The notes beneath the pieces are model-generated. The model had not been told where the DNA came from. It searched no databases and saw only the letters and a program-made list of their open reading frames with translations. From assembly GCF_005508865.1 (NCBI RefSeq), contig NZ_SCOM01000001.1:496001-560000 (forward strand): a stretch of 64,000 nucleotides of DNA, given 5' to 3'. The translations under genes and the position numbers were made by a program. This DNA is from Pseudomonas sp. F(2018) (GTDB lineage: Bacteria > Pseudomonadota > Gammaproteobacteria > Pseudomonadales > Pseudomonadaceae). Positions 56,140 through 64,000 of this stretch are shown one piece after another (the first letter of the stretch is position 1; each line of letters begins with the position of its first letter).

Positions 56140-57722
56140 GCGGCGATCCCCTGGGCGAACAGGCGGCGCCAGCCCTCGCAGAGGCCGCGCTTGAGATTCT
56201 CCGGCGGCAGGCGGTGACCGTAGGCGAGGTTCTGCCAGTGGCGGGTCAGTACCTGGCTGAAGCGGCTCAGCTCGTCACGCTCCAGGCGCTCGACCAGTTG
56301 CAGCACTTCGCCCTCGGTATGCGAGCCCTTCAGCGGTAGACGGAAATCATGCAGCAGGCGGCTGAGCAGCGCGCGGTAGAGCAGGCCGAGGGCTTCGCGC
56401 GGTTGTTCCGCCCAGAGTCGCTCGGCCTCGCCGGCCACGTCGTCGGGCAGGCTTTCCGGGGCGAGCTCCAGGCCGAACAGCTGGCTCGGCATCTCGCGCA
56501 CGCGGCGCTGTGGCAGGCCGAGGCGGCCGACGAAGGTCTCCAACCACTCGCGGTAGCGCCACAGCAGCAGGGCGATAGCCAGCACCAGCAAGGCCCAGAG
56601 CACGACCTCGAAGGCCAGGGCGACCACGTCGAGCTTGCGCCACCATTCGCCGAGCTTGAACAGCTTCTTGATCAGCTCGGCGAAGCTTTTCACCTCTTCC
56701 TCGGAGGGCTCCTCGGCCTTCTCCTCGTCGCCGAAGCGCCAGCGGGTGACGGTCTCGCGGTTCTCGAAGGGGGCAGCGTCCAGCAGCTTGGCGATGCTGT
56801 CTCGGGCGGCCTGGCTGCTCAGCGGCTGGTTGAGCAGGCGTTCGGCGTCGGGGCCCATGGGGTCGTCGAAGGGCACCGGGCAGCTGCCGCTGGGCTCGTC
56901 GGCCAGAGCATCGCCGGCCGGCAGCATCAGGGTCAGGGTGGCGCAGGCCAGCAACAGGGCGTAGGCGCTGCCGATCAGGCGCTGGCGCAGGCGGCGGAAG
57001 GTCAGCTCGATGTCCCAGGCTTCCAGGTCGGTGCGCCGATTGAGGTAGAGGGTGAAGCCGCAGGCGACGTAGATCGGTTCCCAGAACACCAGGATCAGGG
57101 CGTAGACCAGGTTGGAGACATGCTCCAGCCACAGCCACTTGCCGCTGCTGGCCTGGATCAGGGTGTCCCAGTCCAGCTGGGTTTCCATCTGCTGCGGCAC
57201 CATCAGCCAGATCAGCGTGGCCATGCCCATCCACAACAGCATCTCCAGATGCACGCCGAGTATGGTCAGCCAGGCGGCACCGCCCGAGTGGCGTTGGCCG
57301 AGCACGGTCAGGCGCTTGCTGCGCGCATCGCCGACGAGGCCTTCGAGCTGCAGTACCGGCAGGTCGAAGCTGCGGGTCGGGCTCAGGCGCCGCCAGGTCA
57401 GGCTGGCGAGCAGCTGGGGCTTGAGCAGGCGCGGCAGGGCCTTGAGCGCCTCCTTGAGCGTCGGCGTGTCGCCGAACAGCGAGCGCGACAGGATGTGCAG
57501 CGGCAGGCGCTCCCAGGCCGGCTTCAGCCACCAGAACAGCAGAGCGGCGATGGTAGGGTACTGCCAGAGCAGGGCGGTCAGTAGCGCAAACAGCGGCAGG
57601 GTCACGATGGCCCAGCTGGCCATCAGCAGACTGGCGTGGCGACGAGCCAGGAGCACGCCCAGGTCGATGGCTTCCCAGGCGGTGCGCGGGCGGATGGCGA
57701 CGCTGGCGTCAGTCAGGCGCAT
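56136..57722 (-). CDS. DUF4129-containing membrane protein
   Basis: The 528-residue protein has several transmembrane segments in the N-terminal half and one near residue 380 (VVLWALLVLAIALLLWRY), then a C-terminal DUF4129 domain (EALGLLYRALLSRLLHDF, SHTEGEVLQLV). In DUF4129 neighbourhoods the domain accompanies transglutaminase or MoxR systems. The stop overlaps the next gene's start by 4 bases and its start lies in the end of the SpoIIM-like gene. Confidence 0.82.
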   Translation of the reverse strand: MRLTDASVAIRPRTAWEAIDLGVLLARRHASLLMASWAIVTLPLFALLTALLWQYPTIAALLFWWLKPAWERLPLHILSRSLFGDTPTLKEALKALPRLLKPQLLASLTWRRLSPTRSFDLPVLQLEGLVGDARSKRLTVLGQRHSGGAAWLTILGVHLEMLLWMGMATLIWLMVPQQMETQLDWDTLIQASSGKWLWLEHVSNLVYALILVFWEPIYVACGFTLYLNRRTDLEAWDIELTFRRLRQRLIGSAYALLLACATLTLMLPAGDALADEPSGSCPVPFDDPMGPDAERLLNQPLSSQAARDSIAKLLDAAPFENRETVTRWRFGDEEKAEEPSEEEVKSFAELIKKLFKLGEWWRKLDVVALAFEVVLWALLVLAIALLLWRYREWLETFVGRLGLPQRRVREMPSQLFGLELAPESLPDDVAGEAERLWAEQPREALGLLYRALLSRLLHDFRLPLKGSHTEGEVLQLVERLERDELSRFSQVLTRHWQNLAYGHRLPPENLKRGLCEGWRRLFAQGIAA

Positions 57723-58689
57723 GGCGGGTCCGTCCGGCGAACAGGAAATAGGCGATCACCAGCGACCACAGACCGGCGCCGACCCAGTATTTGGTGACGG
57801 GCGTGGCATAGGTCATGGAGGACCAGTAGGCCTCGACGAAGGCGGCGATCAGCAAGAACAGGATGACCCCGGCGACCAGCTGGATGGCCTTGCCGGCGGC
57901 CTGGCGCAGGGCCTCGCCACGCCCGAGGCGACCAGGGGCGAGCAGGGCCCAGCCGAGCTTGAGGCCGGCGGCGCCGGCGAAGGCGATGGCGGTGAGTTCG
58001 AAGGCACCGTGGCCGATGACGAAGGACCAGAAGGTTTCGCTGTAGCCGATGCGGGTCAGGTGGCCGGCAACGGCGCCGATCACCAAGCCGTTGTAGAGCA
58101 GGAAGAACAGGCTGCCGAGGCCGAAGATCAGGCCGCTGGCGAAGGTCTGAAAGGCGATGCCGATGTTGTTCATGATGTAGAAGCCGAACATCATCCAGTC
58201 GTCGCCGGAGTCGCGCTCGGCGAAGCGGCCGATGCGCCGGGCGGCCGGGTCGTACATCTTCTCCATCTCCCGCACCTGCTCGGGGTCCATCAGGCTGTAG
58301 ATGATGTCCGGGAACAGCCAGGTGAGCAGGCCCATGCCGATCAGTGCGCCGAAGAACAGCAGGGTGCCGGCCAGCACGGCGCGCCATTCGCGGCGCACCA
58401 GCTGCGGGAATCCGGCGATGACGAAACCGATGATCTGCGCACCCAGGTGGCTGCGGTGACGGTAGAACTGCTGGTGGCCACGCATGGCCAGCTGCTGCAG
58501 CTGGTCGATCAGGTGGCTGCTGTAGCCGCGCTCCTGGGCGAGGGCCAGGTGCTGGCACAAATGGCGATAGTCGGCGGCGAAGCTCTCGCAATCCTGACGC
58601 TCGACCTTGCCCTTTTCCAGGCTGCTCAGACGCGCCTCGAAGCGTTGCCAGTCGGTGCTGTGGCGCTGTTCGAACAGGTGCTGTTTCAT
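57709..58689 (-). CDS. SpoIIM-family (stage II sporulation protein M-like) membrane protein
   Basis: The 326-residue protein has a helical cytosolic N-terminus and about six transmembrane segments. Family-typical segments are MMFGFYIMNNIGIAFQTFAS, FLLYNGLVIGAVAGHL and FVIGHGAFELTAIAFAGAAG. The GHGAFEL motif is the SpoIIM signature. In non-sporulating bacteria these genes are part of MoxR operons. ATG 58689 gives MKQHLFEQRHSTDWQRF. Confidence 0.88.
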   Translation of the reverse strand: MKQHLFEQRHSTDWQRFEARLSSLEKGKVERQDCESFAADYRHLCQHLALAQERGYSSHLIDQLQQLAMRGHQQFYRHRSHLGAQIIGFVIAGFPQLVRREWRAVLAGTLLFFGALIGMGLLTWLFPDIIYSLMDPEQVREMEKMYDPAARRIGRFAERDSGDDWMMFGFYIMNNIGIAFQTFASGLIFGLGSLFFLLYNGLVIGAVAGHLTRIGYSETFWSFVIGHGAFELTAIAFAGAAGLKLGWALLAPGRLGRGEALRQAAGKAIQLVAGVILFLLIAAFVEAYWSSMTYATPVTKYWVGAGLWSLVIAYFLFAGRTRHAPD

Positions 58690-59408
58690 GCCGAACCCAC
58701 CAGGCCGCGGGCGATGCCGTGCAGGCGCGTTTCGGCATGTTCCGGCAGGCTTTCCAGGGGCTCGGCCAGGATGCCGGCCAGCTCGGCGCGGCGCGCGCTG
58801 GAGAGGCTGGCGCGGCGCTCGGCGAAGTCCAGTACGGCGCGCTGTTCGGCCAGGTTGAGGGGGAAGGGCGCACGCTCGGCATCCGCCTCGGGAATCTGTG
58901 GACGTTTCAGTTCGTCGTCGCGGTAGACCACCAGGGTGCCGGCGGCGAGGTCGCCAAGACGTTTGAAGCTCGGATGGCTGAGGCTGCTGACGGCGCCGAC
59001 GCAGTAGGCGAACGGCAACATGTCCACGGCGCGCAGCAGGTTGCGGGTCAGCGACGCCGCCCAGCCGACCGGGGTGCCGTCGTCGTGCACCACGCGCAGG
59101 CCCATGGCTTTCTTGCCGGGGGTGCGGCCCTGGTTCAGCACTTCGAACAGCACCGGGTACCACCAGTTGACCAGGAAGTAGAGGATGGTGCCGAGGCCCG
59201 CGCCGAACTGGCCGAGAATGCCGAGAATGACGAAGGCGGCCACCAGGATGGCGCCGCGGATCAGCAGGTCGATGCCGAAGGCCAGGGCGCGCGGCATCAG
59301 GCCGGCGGGGCGGAGAATCAGGTCGATGCCTTCCGGCGTTTCCACCAGGCGGCGGGTATCCAGAAGGGGTGAGTCGGGGAGTTCCGGCTGGGGGCGATTA
59401 GGCTGCAT
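58686..59408 (-). CDS. RDD family membrane protein
   Basis: The 240-residue protein has an RDD domain with the Arg in GLMPRALAFGIDLLIRGA and the Asp/Arg of the later segment NQGRTPGKKAMGLRVV, and three hydrophobic segments. A polar C-terminal helical region of about 80 residues follows. It is the first gene of the MoxR operon and overlaps the SpoIIM-like gene by 4 bases. Confidence 0.9.
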   Translation of the reverse strand: MQPNRPQPELPDSPLLDTRRLVETPEGIDLILRPAGLMPRALAFGIDLLIRGAILVAAFVILGILGQFGAGLGTILYFLVNWWYPVLFEVLNQGRTPGKKAMGLRVVHDDGTPVGWAASLTRNLLRAVDMLPFAYCVGAVSSLSHPSFKRLGDLAAGTLVVYRDDELKRPQIPEADAERAPFPLNLAEQRAVLDFAERRASLSSARRAELAGILAEPLESLPEHAETRLHGIARGLVGSA

Positions 59409-59501
59409 CGGTCGACTGCATCGAAGAAAGCCTGATGCTAGCCAGCAGCAGGACGCTAAAGCAATCGGGCCGCCAGAGGCGGCCCGAACTTCTGGACTGG
59501 A

Positions 59502-60257
59502 TCAGTTGGCCGGCGGCAGTACGCCGAAGATGGTGCGGTACAGCACGCCCATGCTGATGATGAACAGCGGGATGGTCCAGATCAGGCCGATGCCGACCGG
59601 GATCATGCTCAGGCCCATGATGATGCCGAGCAGCAGGAACAGGCCGAAGACCTTGAACCAGTGCTGGCTGATGGCCTTGCGCGAGGTTTCCAGGGCTTGC
59701 CACGGCGACAGGCCGCGCTCGACCACCAGAGGGATGGCCAGCATGTAGGCGACGCTCAGGTAGATGCCGGGGATGATCAGCAGGAGCATGCCGACGTAGA
59801 CCAGAATCATCATCACGATGGCGGTTATCAGCAGCGGCACCAGGCGACCGAAGTGGCTGAAGATCTCGTTGAAGCTGACCGGCTGATCGGCGGCGCGGCG
59901 GATGCCGACCATGTTGAGGCCGGCGAGGAACGGGTAGGACAGCGCCGAGGCCAGTACGGTGATGATCAGCTGGGCGATGATGATGCCGGCGATGTTGTCT
60001 CCGCTCGCCAGGCCGCCAAAGATGAAGCCGAGCACCGCGGTGGCGGCGAACAGGGCGACGTAGAAGACTATGAAGCCGCCGATGATGATGCCTTTGGTGC
60101 CTTTGACACGCTGCCAGGCTTCGCTGAGCAGATCGCCGATATTGAAGTCATAGCCACGGCTGAGAGCCTCGGCGATGGTCGGCACCTGGCCGCTGGGAGC
60201 TTCCTGCAGATTGCTGCTGGGTGCGGCGTAGGGGTTAGGAGCGGTGGATTCACTCAT
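59502..60257 (-). CDS. Conserved membrane protein (BPSS1780/DUF975-like)
   Basis: The 251-residue protein has a Pro/Ser-rich N-terminal tail (MSESTAPNPYAAPSSNLQEA) and six hydrophobic segments, including GIIIGGFIVFYVALFAATAV and LLITAIVMMILVYVGMLLLI, and the family-like GIYLSVAYMLAIPLVVE and SRKAISQHWFKVFGLFLLL. This pattern occurs in proteins with unknown function that resemble DUF975 members. It is separated from the MoxR operon by 93 bases and is divergent from sbcB. Confidence 0.75.
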   Translation of the reverse strand: MSESTAPNPYAAPSSNLQEAPSGQVPTIAEALSRGYDFNIGDLLSEAWQRVKGTKGIIIGGFIVFYVALFAATAVLGFIFGGLASGDNIAGIIIAQLIITVLASALSYPFLAGLNMVGIRRAADQPVSFNEIFSHFGRLVPLLITAIVMMILVYVGMLLLIIPGIYLSVAYMLAIPLVVERGLSPWQALETSRKAISQHWFKVFGLFLLLGIIMGLSMIPVGIGLIWTIPLFIISMGVLYRTIFGVLPPAN

Positions 60258-60420
60258 GACTGACTGTCCTTGTGGGTGGGAAATTCCTAATCCGGCCATC
60301 CTATAGGCGCACCGGGTCAGCGACAAGCCGGGCAGCGTGAGCGATTTCAAGCTTTCGCGGCGGCTGGTTGGATTCGGGCGGGTGCTAGACTGCCGCGGCG
60401 ATATTTCCGGGGAAAGCATC

Positions 60421-61860
60421 TTGTCTTCGAGCATCTTCTGGTACGACTACGAAACCACCGGCATCAACCCGCGCTGTGATCGCCCCTTGCAGGTGGCGGG
60501 CATCCGTACCGATGAGCAGCTCAATGAGATCGGCGAGCCGCTCAACATCTATTGCCGGCCATCCGATGACATCCTGCCGCATCCGGCGGCCTGCCGGATT
60601 ACCGGGATCACCCCACAGATACTGGCCGAAAGAGGCCTGGTGGAAGCGGAGTTCATCGCTCGCGTGCATGCCGAGCTGGCGCTGCCGGGCACCTGCGGTG
60701 CGGGCTACAACAGTCTGCGTTTTGACGATGAGGTGACCCGCTACAGCCTGTATCGCAACTTCTACGACCCCTATGCCCGTGAGTGGCAAGGCGGCAACAG
60801 CCGCTGGGATCTGATCGATCTGGTGCGGGCGGCCTATGCCTTGCGCCCGGAAGGCATCGAGTGGCCACAGGACGAAGAGGGTAGGGTCTCGCTCAAGCTG
60901 GAGCGGCTCACGGTGGCCAACGGCATTGATCATGGCCAGGCTCACGACGCGTTGTCCGACGTGCGTGCGACCATCGGTCTGGCGCGCCTGATCAGAGGCA
61001 GGCAGCCGCGCCTGTATGACTTCCTCTATCAGCTACGCAGCAAGGCCAAGGTGGCGGAGCAGATTCGCCTGCTGCAGCCGCTGGTGCATGTTTCCGGGCG
61101 CTTTGCCGGCAGTCGGCACTACCTGGCAGTAGTACTGCCGCTGGCCTGGCATCCGCGCAATCGCAATGCGCTGATCGTCTGCGATCTGCAGTCCGATCCA
61201 CAGCCGCTGTTCGACCTGGATGCCGATGGCTTGCGCCGGCGTCTTTATACCCGGCGCGACGAACTGGCCGAGGGTGAACTGCCGGTGCCGCTCAAACTTC
61301 TGCATATCAACAAGTGCCCGGTGGTGGCGCCGCTCAAGGTGCTGCGTCCTGGTGATATCGAGCGTCTGCAGATCGACATGGCGCAGTGCGAGCAGAGGGC
61401 TTCCGCACTCGGTGAGCACCAGGCGCTGTGGCAGAGCAAGTTGGCTGATCTGTATGCGGCGGATGACTTTGAGCCACTGCACGACCCGGAACAGCAACTG
61501 TATGCGGGCTTTCTCGGTGATCGTGATCGTCGGCTGTGCGAACAAGTACGCCACTCTTCCGCTGAGCAATTGGCCCGGGATAACTGGGCATTCAGTGATG
61601 AGCGACTGCCCGAATTGCTGTTCCGCTATCGCGCGCGAAACTTCCCCGATTCATTGACGATTGCCGAGCAGCAGCGCTGGCGAGAATTCTGTCGTGATCG
61701 GTTGAGCAATAGCGAGATGGGTGCACCGAATACGCTAGCCAACTTCGAGCTGGCGCTGCAGACGGAATGGCCATTGTCGTCACCAGTACAGCAACAGGTG
61801 CTGCAGGCCTGGCAGGAACATGCTCGGCTGCTGAGCGAGCGTTATTGCGCGGTAGGCTAG
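60421..61860 (+). CDS. sbcB: Exodeoxyribonuclease I
   Basis: This 479-residue 3'-5' single-strand DNA exonuclease shows Exo I of the DEDDh class in IFWYDYETTGINPR, GYNSLRFDDEVTRY and DHGQAHDALSDVRATIGLA. The SH3-like and C-terminal domains follow. The start appears to be TTG 60421 (GGGGAAAG upstream), since no in-frame ATG lies between the family N-terminus and the promoter; the product would begin MSSSIFWYDYE. It lies next to mvaT as in PAO1. Confidence 0.94.
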   Translation: MSSSIFWYDYETTGINPRCDRPLQVAGIRTDEQLNEIGEPLNIYCRPSDDILPHPAACRITGITPQILAERGLVEAEFIARVHAELALPGTCGAGYNSLRFDDEVTRYSLYRNFYDPYAREWQGGNSRWDLIDLVRAAYALRPEGIEWPQDEEGRVSLKLERLTVANGIDHGQAHDALSDVRATIGLARLIRGRQPRLYDFLYQLRSKAKVAEQIRLLQPLVHVSGRFAGSRHYLAVVLPLAWHPRNRNALIVCDLQSDPQPLFDLDADGLRRRLYTRRDELAEGELPVPLKLLHINKCPVVAPLKVLRPGDIERLQIDMAQCEQRASALGEHQALWQSKLADLYAADDFEPLHDPEQQLYAGFLGDRDRRLCEQVRHSSAEQLARDNWAFSDERLPELLFRYRARNFPDSLTIAEQQRWREFCRDRLSNSEMGAPNTLANFELALQTEWPLSSPVQQQVLQAWQEHARLLSERYCAVG

Positions 61861-61875
61861 GAAAAGAGGGGGAAT

Positions 61876-61904
61876 AAAAAATGCCGGCAATTGCCGGCAT
61901 TTTT
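61876..61904. terminator. Bidirectional terminator between sbcB and mvaT
   Basis: AAAAATGCCGGCAA / TTGCCGGCATTTTT is a near-perfect palindrome between the convergent sbcB and mvaT genes, giving T tracts both ways. Confidence 0.92.
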
Positions 61905-61919
61905 GATGTTTCGTCGAAA

Positions 61920-62297
61920 TTAACCGAGCAGGGTGGCCCAGCTTTCAACGGTGTCGGCGCCCCACTTGGCTTTCCACTCTTTCAGAGTCTTGTGGTTGCC
62001 GCCTTTGGTTTCGATCACTTCACCAGTGTTCGGGTTCTTGTACTGCTTGACCTTGCGTGCGCGCTTGCCGCCAGCAGGCTTGGCCGGCCGAGCGGTCTTG
62101 CCGCCTTTGGCACCTTCCGGATCGAGCAGGGCGATGATGTCACGCAGGGATTTCTGGTATTCGCCCATCAGGGTGCGCAGTTTGCCTTCGAACTCCAGTT
62201 CTTTCTTCAGCTTGTCGTCCTGCGACAGATTCTTCAGGCGCTCTTGCAGCTCTTTGATGGCTTCTTCAGTGGCGCGGTATTCGTTGATCAGAGACAT
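61920..62297 (-). CDS. mvaT: H-NS family global regulator MvaT
   Basis: The 125-residue xenogeneic silencer binds AT-rich DNA. An N-terminal coiled-coil dimerisation region (MSLINEYRATEEAIKELQER) is followed by a basic linker (ARPAKPAGGKRARKVKQYKN) and the DNA-binding motif NPNTGEVIETKGGNHKTLKE. ATG 62297 is the standard start. The AT-rich accessory regions at 10.1-12.6 kb and 29.6-31.9 kb would be candidate targets. Confidence 0.97.
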   Translation of the reverse strand: MSLINEYRATEEAIKELQERLKNLSQDDKLKKELEFEGKLRTLMGEYQKSLRDIIALLDPEGAKGGKTARPAKPAGGKRARKVKQYKNPNTGEVIETKGGNHKTLKEWKAKWGADTVESWATLLG

Positions 62298-62611
62298 GTT
62301 GTTTTCCCAGTGGCCAGTTGCAGTAGTAAGTAGGTCAATAATAGACAGCGCTAATGGGCAAGTAAACAAGTCGGAAAAGTTTTGCGGGAATTATCTGCGG
62401 GTATCTATTCGAGCAATGAGCGGCAGTGGCAAGTAGCGCTAGTTTGTTTCACCATTTGTGCAGCCGCATGACCATTCATTATGGCGGCCCTGAATAGTTG
62501 AGCTGTGCAAGTTATGGCTCAATCGGCTGGGGCCGCGCCGGTGAGGGAAGTACTGAAGTTTCATCCGGCTGCGGCTAGAATGGCGCCTCGCAAAGTTCTG
62601 GAGTTCCCCAC
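62298..62611. other. Divergent promoter region of mvaT and purU
   Basis: The 314-base AT-richer spacer between mvaT (minus) and purU (plus) contains no gene. It must hold both promoters; several TAAT/TATT-like elements are present near 62325-62345 and 62478-62485 but I cannot single out one pair. Confidence 0.5.
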
Positions 62612-63463
62612 ATGCGCACTTTTCGGCTGGTGATCGCCTGCCCGGACCGCGTTGGCATCGTCGCCAAGGTCAGTAATTTTCTGGCTACCTACAATGGCTG
62701 GATAACTGAGGCCAGCCACCACTCGGATAACCAGAGTGGCTGGTTCTTCATGCGCCATGAGATCCGCGCCGACTCTCTGCCTTTCGATCTGGACGGTTTT
62801 CGCCAGGCGTTCGGCCCCATTGCCCGTGAGTTCTCCATGGAGTGGCGGATCACCGATTCCGCGCAGAAGAAACGCGTGGTGCTGATGGCCAGTCGCGAGT
62901 CGCATTGCCTGGCCGATCTCCTGCACCGCTGGCACAGCGATGAGCTGGACTGCGAGATTCCCTGCGTGATCTCCAACCACAACGACCTGCGCAGCATGGT
63001 CGAGTGGCATGGCATTCCGTTCCACCATGTGCCGGTCGACCCCAAGGACAAGGCGCCCGCCTTTGCCGAGGTCTCGCGCCTGGTCGGTGAGTACCGGGCT
63101 GACGTGGTAGTGCTCGCCCGCTACATGCAGATACTGCCGCCGCAGCTGTGCCAGGAATACGCCGGGCGGGTGATCAACATCCACCACAGCTTCCTGCCGT
63201 CCTTCGTCGGCGCCAAGCCTTACCACCAGGCCTCGCTGCGTGGCGTCAAGCTGATTGGCGCCACCTGTCACTATGTCACCGAGGAGCTGGATGCCGGCCC
63301 TATCATCGAGCAGGACGTGGTGAGGGTGACCCATCGCGACAGCATCGAAGACATGGTGCGCTTGGGCAAGGATGTAGAGAAGATGGCGCTGGCCCGTGGC
63401 CTGCGTTATCACCTGGAAGACCGGGTGCTGGTGCATGACAACAAGACGGTAGTCTTCGACTGA
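62612..63463 (+). CDS. purU: Formyltetrahydrofolate deformylase
   Basis: The 283-residue enzyme hydrolyses 10-formyl-THF to formate and THF, controlling one-carbon pools. It has an N-terminal ACT domain (RLVIACPDRVGIVAKVSNFL) and a formyl-transferase catalytic domain (MASRESHCLADLLHRW, VINIHHSFLPSFVGAKPY with catalytic His, ATCHYVTEELDAGPIIEQD with Asp). ATG 62612. PAO1 has purU1 two genes from sbcB. Confidence 0.96.
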   Translation: MRTFRLVIACPDRVGIVAKVSNFLATYNGWITEASHHSDNQSGWFFMRHEIRADSLPFDLDGFRQAFGPIAREFSMEWRITDSAQKKRVVLMASRESHCLADLLHRWHSDELDCEIPCVISNHNDLRSMVEWHGIPFHHVPVDPKDKAPAFAEVSRLVGEYRADVVVLARYMQILPPQLCQEYAGRVINIHHSFLPSFVGAKPYHQASLRGVKLIGATCHYVTEELDAGPIIEQDVVRVTHRDSIEDMVRLGKDVEKMALARGLRYHLEDRVLVHDNKTVVFD

Positions 63464-63479
63464 CCGTCAGGAGGCGAGG

Positions 63480-63665
63480 ATGAAACGAGGTACGGCTACG
63501 CCACCGCCCACCCTGGGTGAGGGCTGTCTGCAGCGTTACGATCCCGAGGCCTTGAGCGAAACCGACGGCACCGAGTTTCCCGATGCCGCCGAACTCTGGC
63601 AGCGCCTGCAACAAGCGCCGGAGGGTGAAGATGAGTCGGCGCAGGAGACTCCCGCGCCGGACTGA
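63480..63665 (+). CDS. Hypothetical small acidic protein (61 aa)
   Basis: The protein begins MKRGTATPPPTLGEGCLQRY and is Pro/Glu-rich and probably disordered (PEGEDESAQETPAPD). AGGAGGCGAGG lies just upstream of ATG 63480, 16 bases after purU, so the two are probably co-transcribed. The stop abuts the chemoreceptor stop on the other strand. No function is assigned. Confidence 0.62.
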   Translation: MKRGTATPPPTLGEGCLQRYDPEALSETDGTEFPDAAELWQRLQQAPEGEDESAQETPAPD

Positions 63666-64000
63666 TCAGATGCGGAAGCTGTCGACCAGCTGCTTCAGGC
63701 GCGAGGCCTGTTGCTCCAGATCGCCGCAGGCACGCAGGGTGGCCTGCAGGTTCTCCACGCCTTCCTGGTTGAGGGTGTTGATCTCGGTGATGTCCATGTT
63801 CAGCGAGTCGACCACGGCGGTCTGCTCCTCGGTGGCGGTGGCCACCGACTGGTTCATGCCATCGATCTCGCCGATACGCTGGGTCACGCTGCCCAGGCGC
63901 TCGCCGGCCTGGTTGGCGATGGTCACGCTCTCCTCGCTGTAGCGCTGGCTCTCGGTCATGGTGGACACCGAGTCGCGGGCGTCCACCTGCAGGCCTTCGA
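63666..64000 (-). CDS. Methyl-accepting chemotaxis protein, C-terminal part (5' end outside window)
   Basis: The visible 111 residues are the end of an MCP signalling domain. They contain the coiled-coil ESVTIANQAGERLGSVTQRI, GMNQSVATATEEQTAVVDSL and a tail LKQLVDSFRI. TATEEQ is a typical methylation-helix region. Sequence continues past position 64000, so hairpin tip, HAMP and sensor domains are not seen. PAO1 carries Pct-type chemoreceptors near purU. Confidence 0.93.
   Translation of the reverse strand, partial: EGLQVDARDSVSTMTESQRYSEESVTIANQAGERLGSVTQRIGEIDGMNQSVATATEEQTAVVDSLNMDITEINTLNQEGVENLQATLRACGDLEQQASRLKQLVDSFRI

Overview
The window is high-GC gammaproteobacterial DNA that I place in Pseudomonas. 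The order upp-uraA / hpt / PA4642-like / mqo matches PAO1 around PA4640-PA4647. The order adhC-fghA-ispF-truD-surE-pcm-nlpD-rpoS-rsmZ-fdxA-mutS-pncC-recA-recX ... PA3611-like ... erdR-dgkA matches PA3603-PA3629, and sbcB-mvaT-purU matches PA4314-PA4316. These comparisons are from memory, not from a search. No tRNA, rRNA, CRISPR array or intact transposon is visible.

Layout. 1-9.9 kb: core metabolism (a RecQ-type helicase cut by the left edge, polyphosphate kinase 2, uracil/hypoxanthine salvage, malate:quinone oxidoreductase, a YajG lipoprotein and several small conserved proteins). 10.1-29.4 kb: an accessory block that is the most interesting part of the window. Thirteen collinear, tightly packed or overlapping genes lie behind one clear promoter. 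They encode a LolA-like periplasmic protein, an outer-membrane beta-barrel, a malonyltransferase, an unknown multi-pass membrane protein, a holo-ACP synthase, a ketoreductase, a hotdog dehydratase, an ACP, a folate-type GcvT-like protein, a fused ketosynthase/chain-length-factor-like protein, two divergent ketosynthases and a LolCDE/MacB-like ABC transporter with its own exported helical protein. A FabL-like reductase follows, then a convergent FabB-type ketosynthase and a glycerolipid-type acyltransferase. The simplest reading is a self-contained type II fatty acid/polyketide pathway whose product is handed through the envelope to the outer membrane. I cannot name the product.

29.6-31.9 kb: a small AT-richer island of minus-strand genes of unknown function, including a PD-(D/E)XK-like protein followed by an attC-like site. 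This suggests remnants of an integron cassette array without an integrase. 32-36.5 kb: small conserved genes, a degenerate HMCES/YedK-like protein, and the glutathione-dependent formaldehyde oxidation pair (adhC, fghA) divergent from a LysR regulator. 36.5-47.4 kb: the conserved ispF-to-recX segment, with rpoS, the Gac/Rsm small RNA rsmZ behind a perfect GacA box, and recA behind a perfect LexA box. 47.4-52.4 kb: LOG-family enzyme, PA3611-like protein, tRNA acp3U transferase, DMT transporter, ErdR-like regulator and DgkA. 52.4-59.4 kb: a six-gene MoxR-ATPase/membrane protein operon. 59.5-64 kb: a membrane protein, sbcB, mvaT, purU, a small protein and the C-terminus of a chemoreceptor cut by the right edge.
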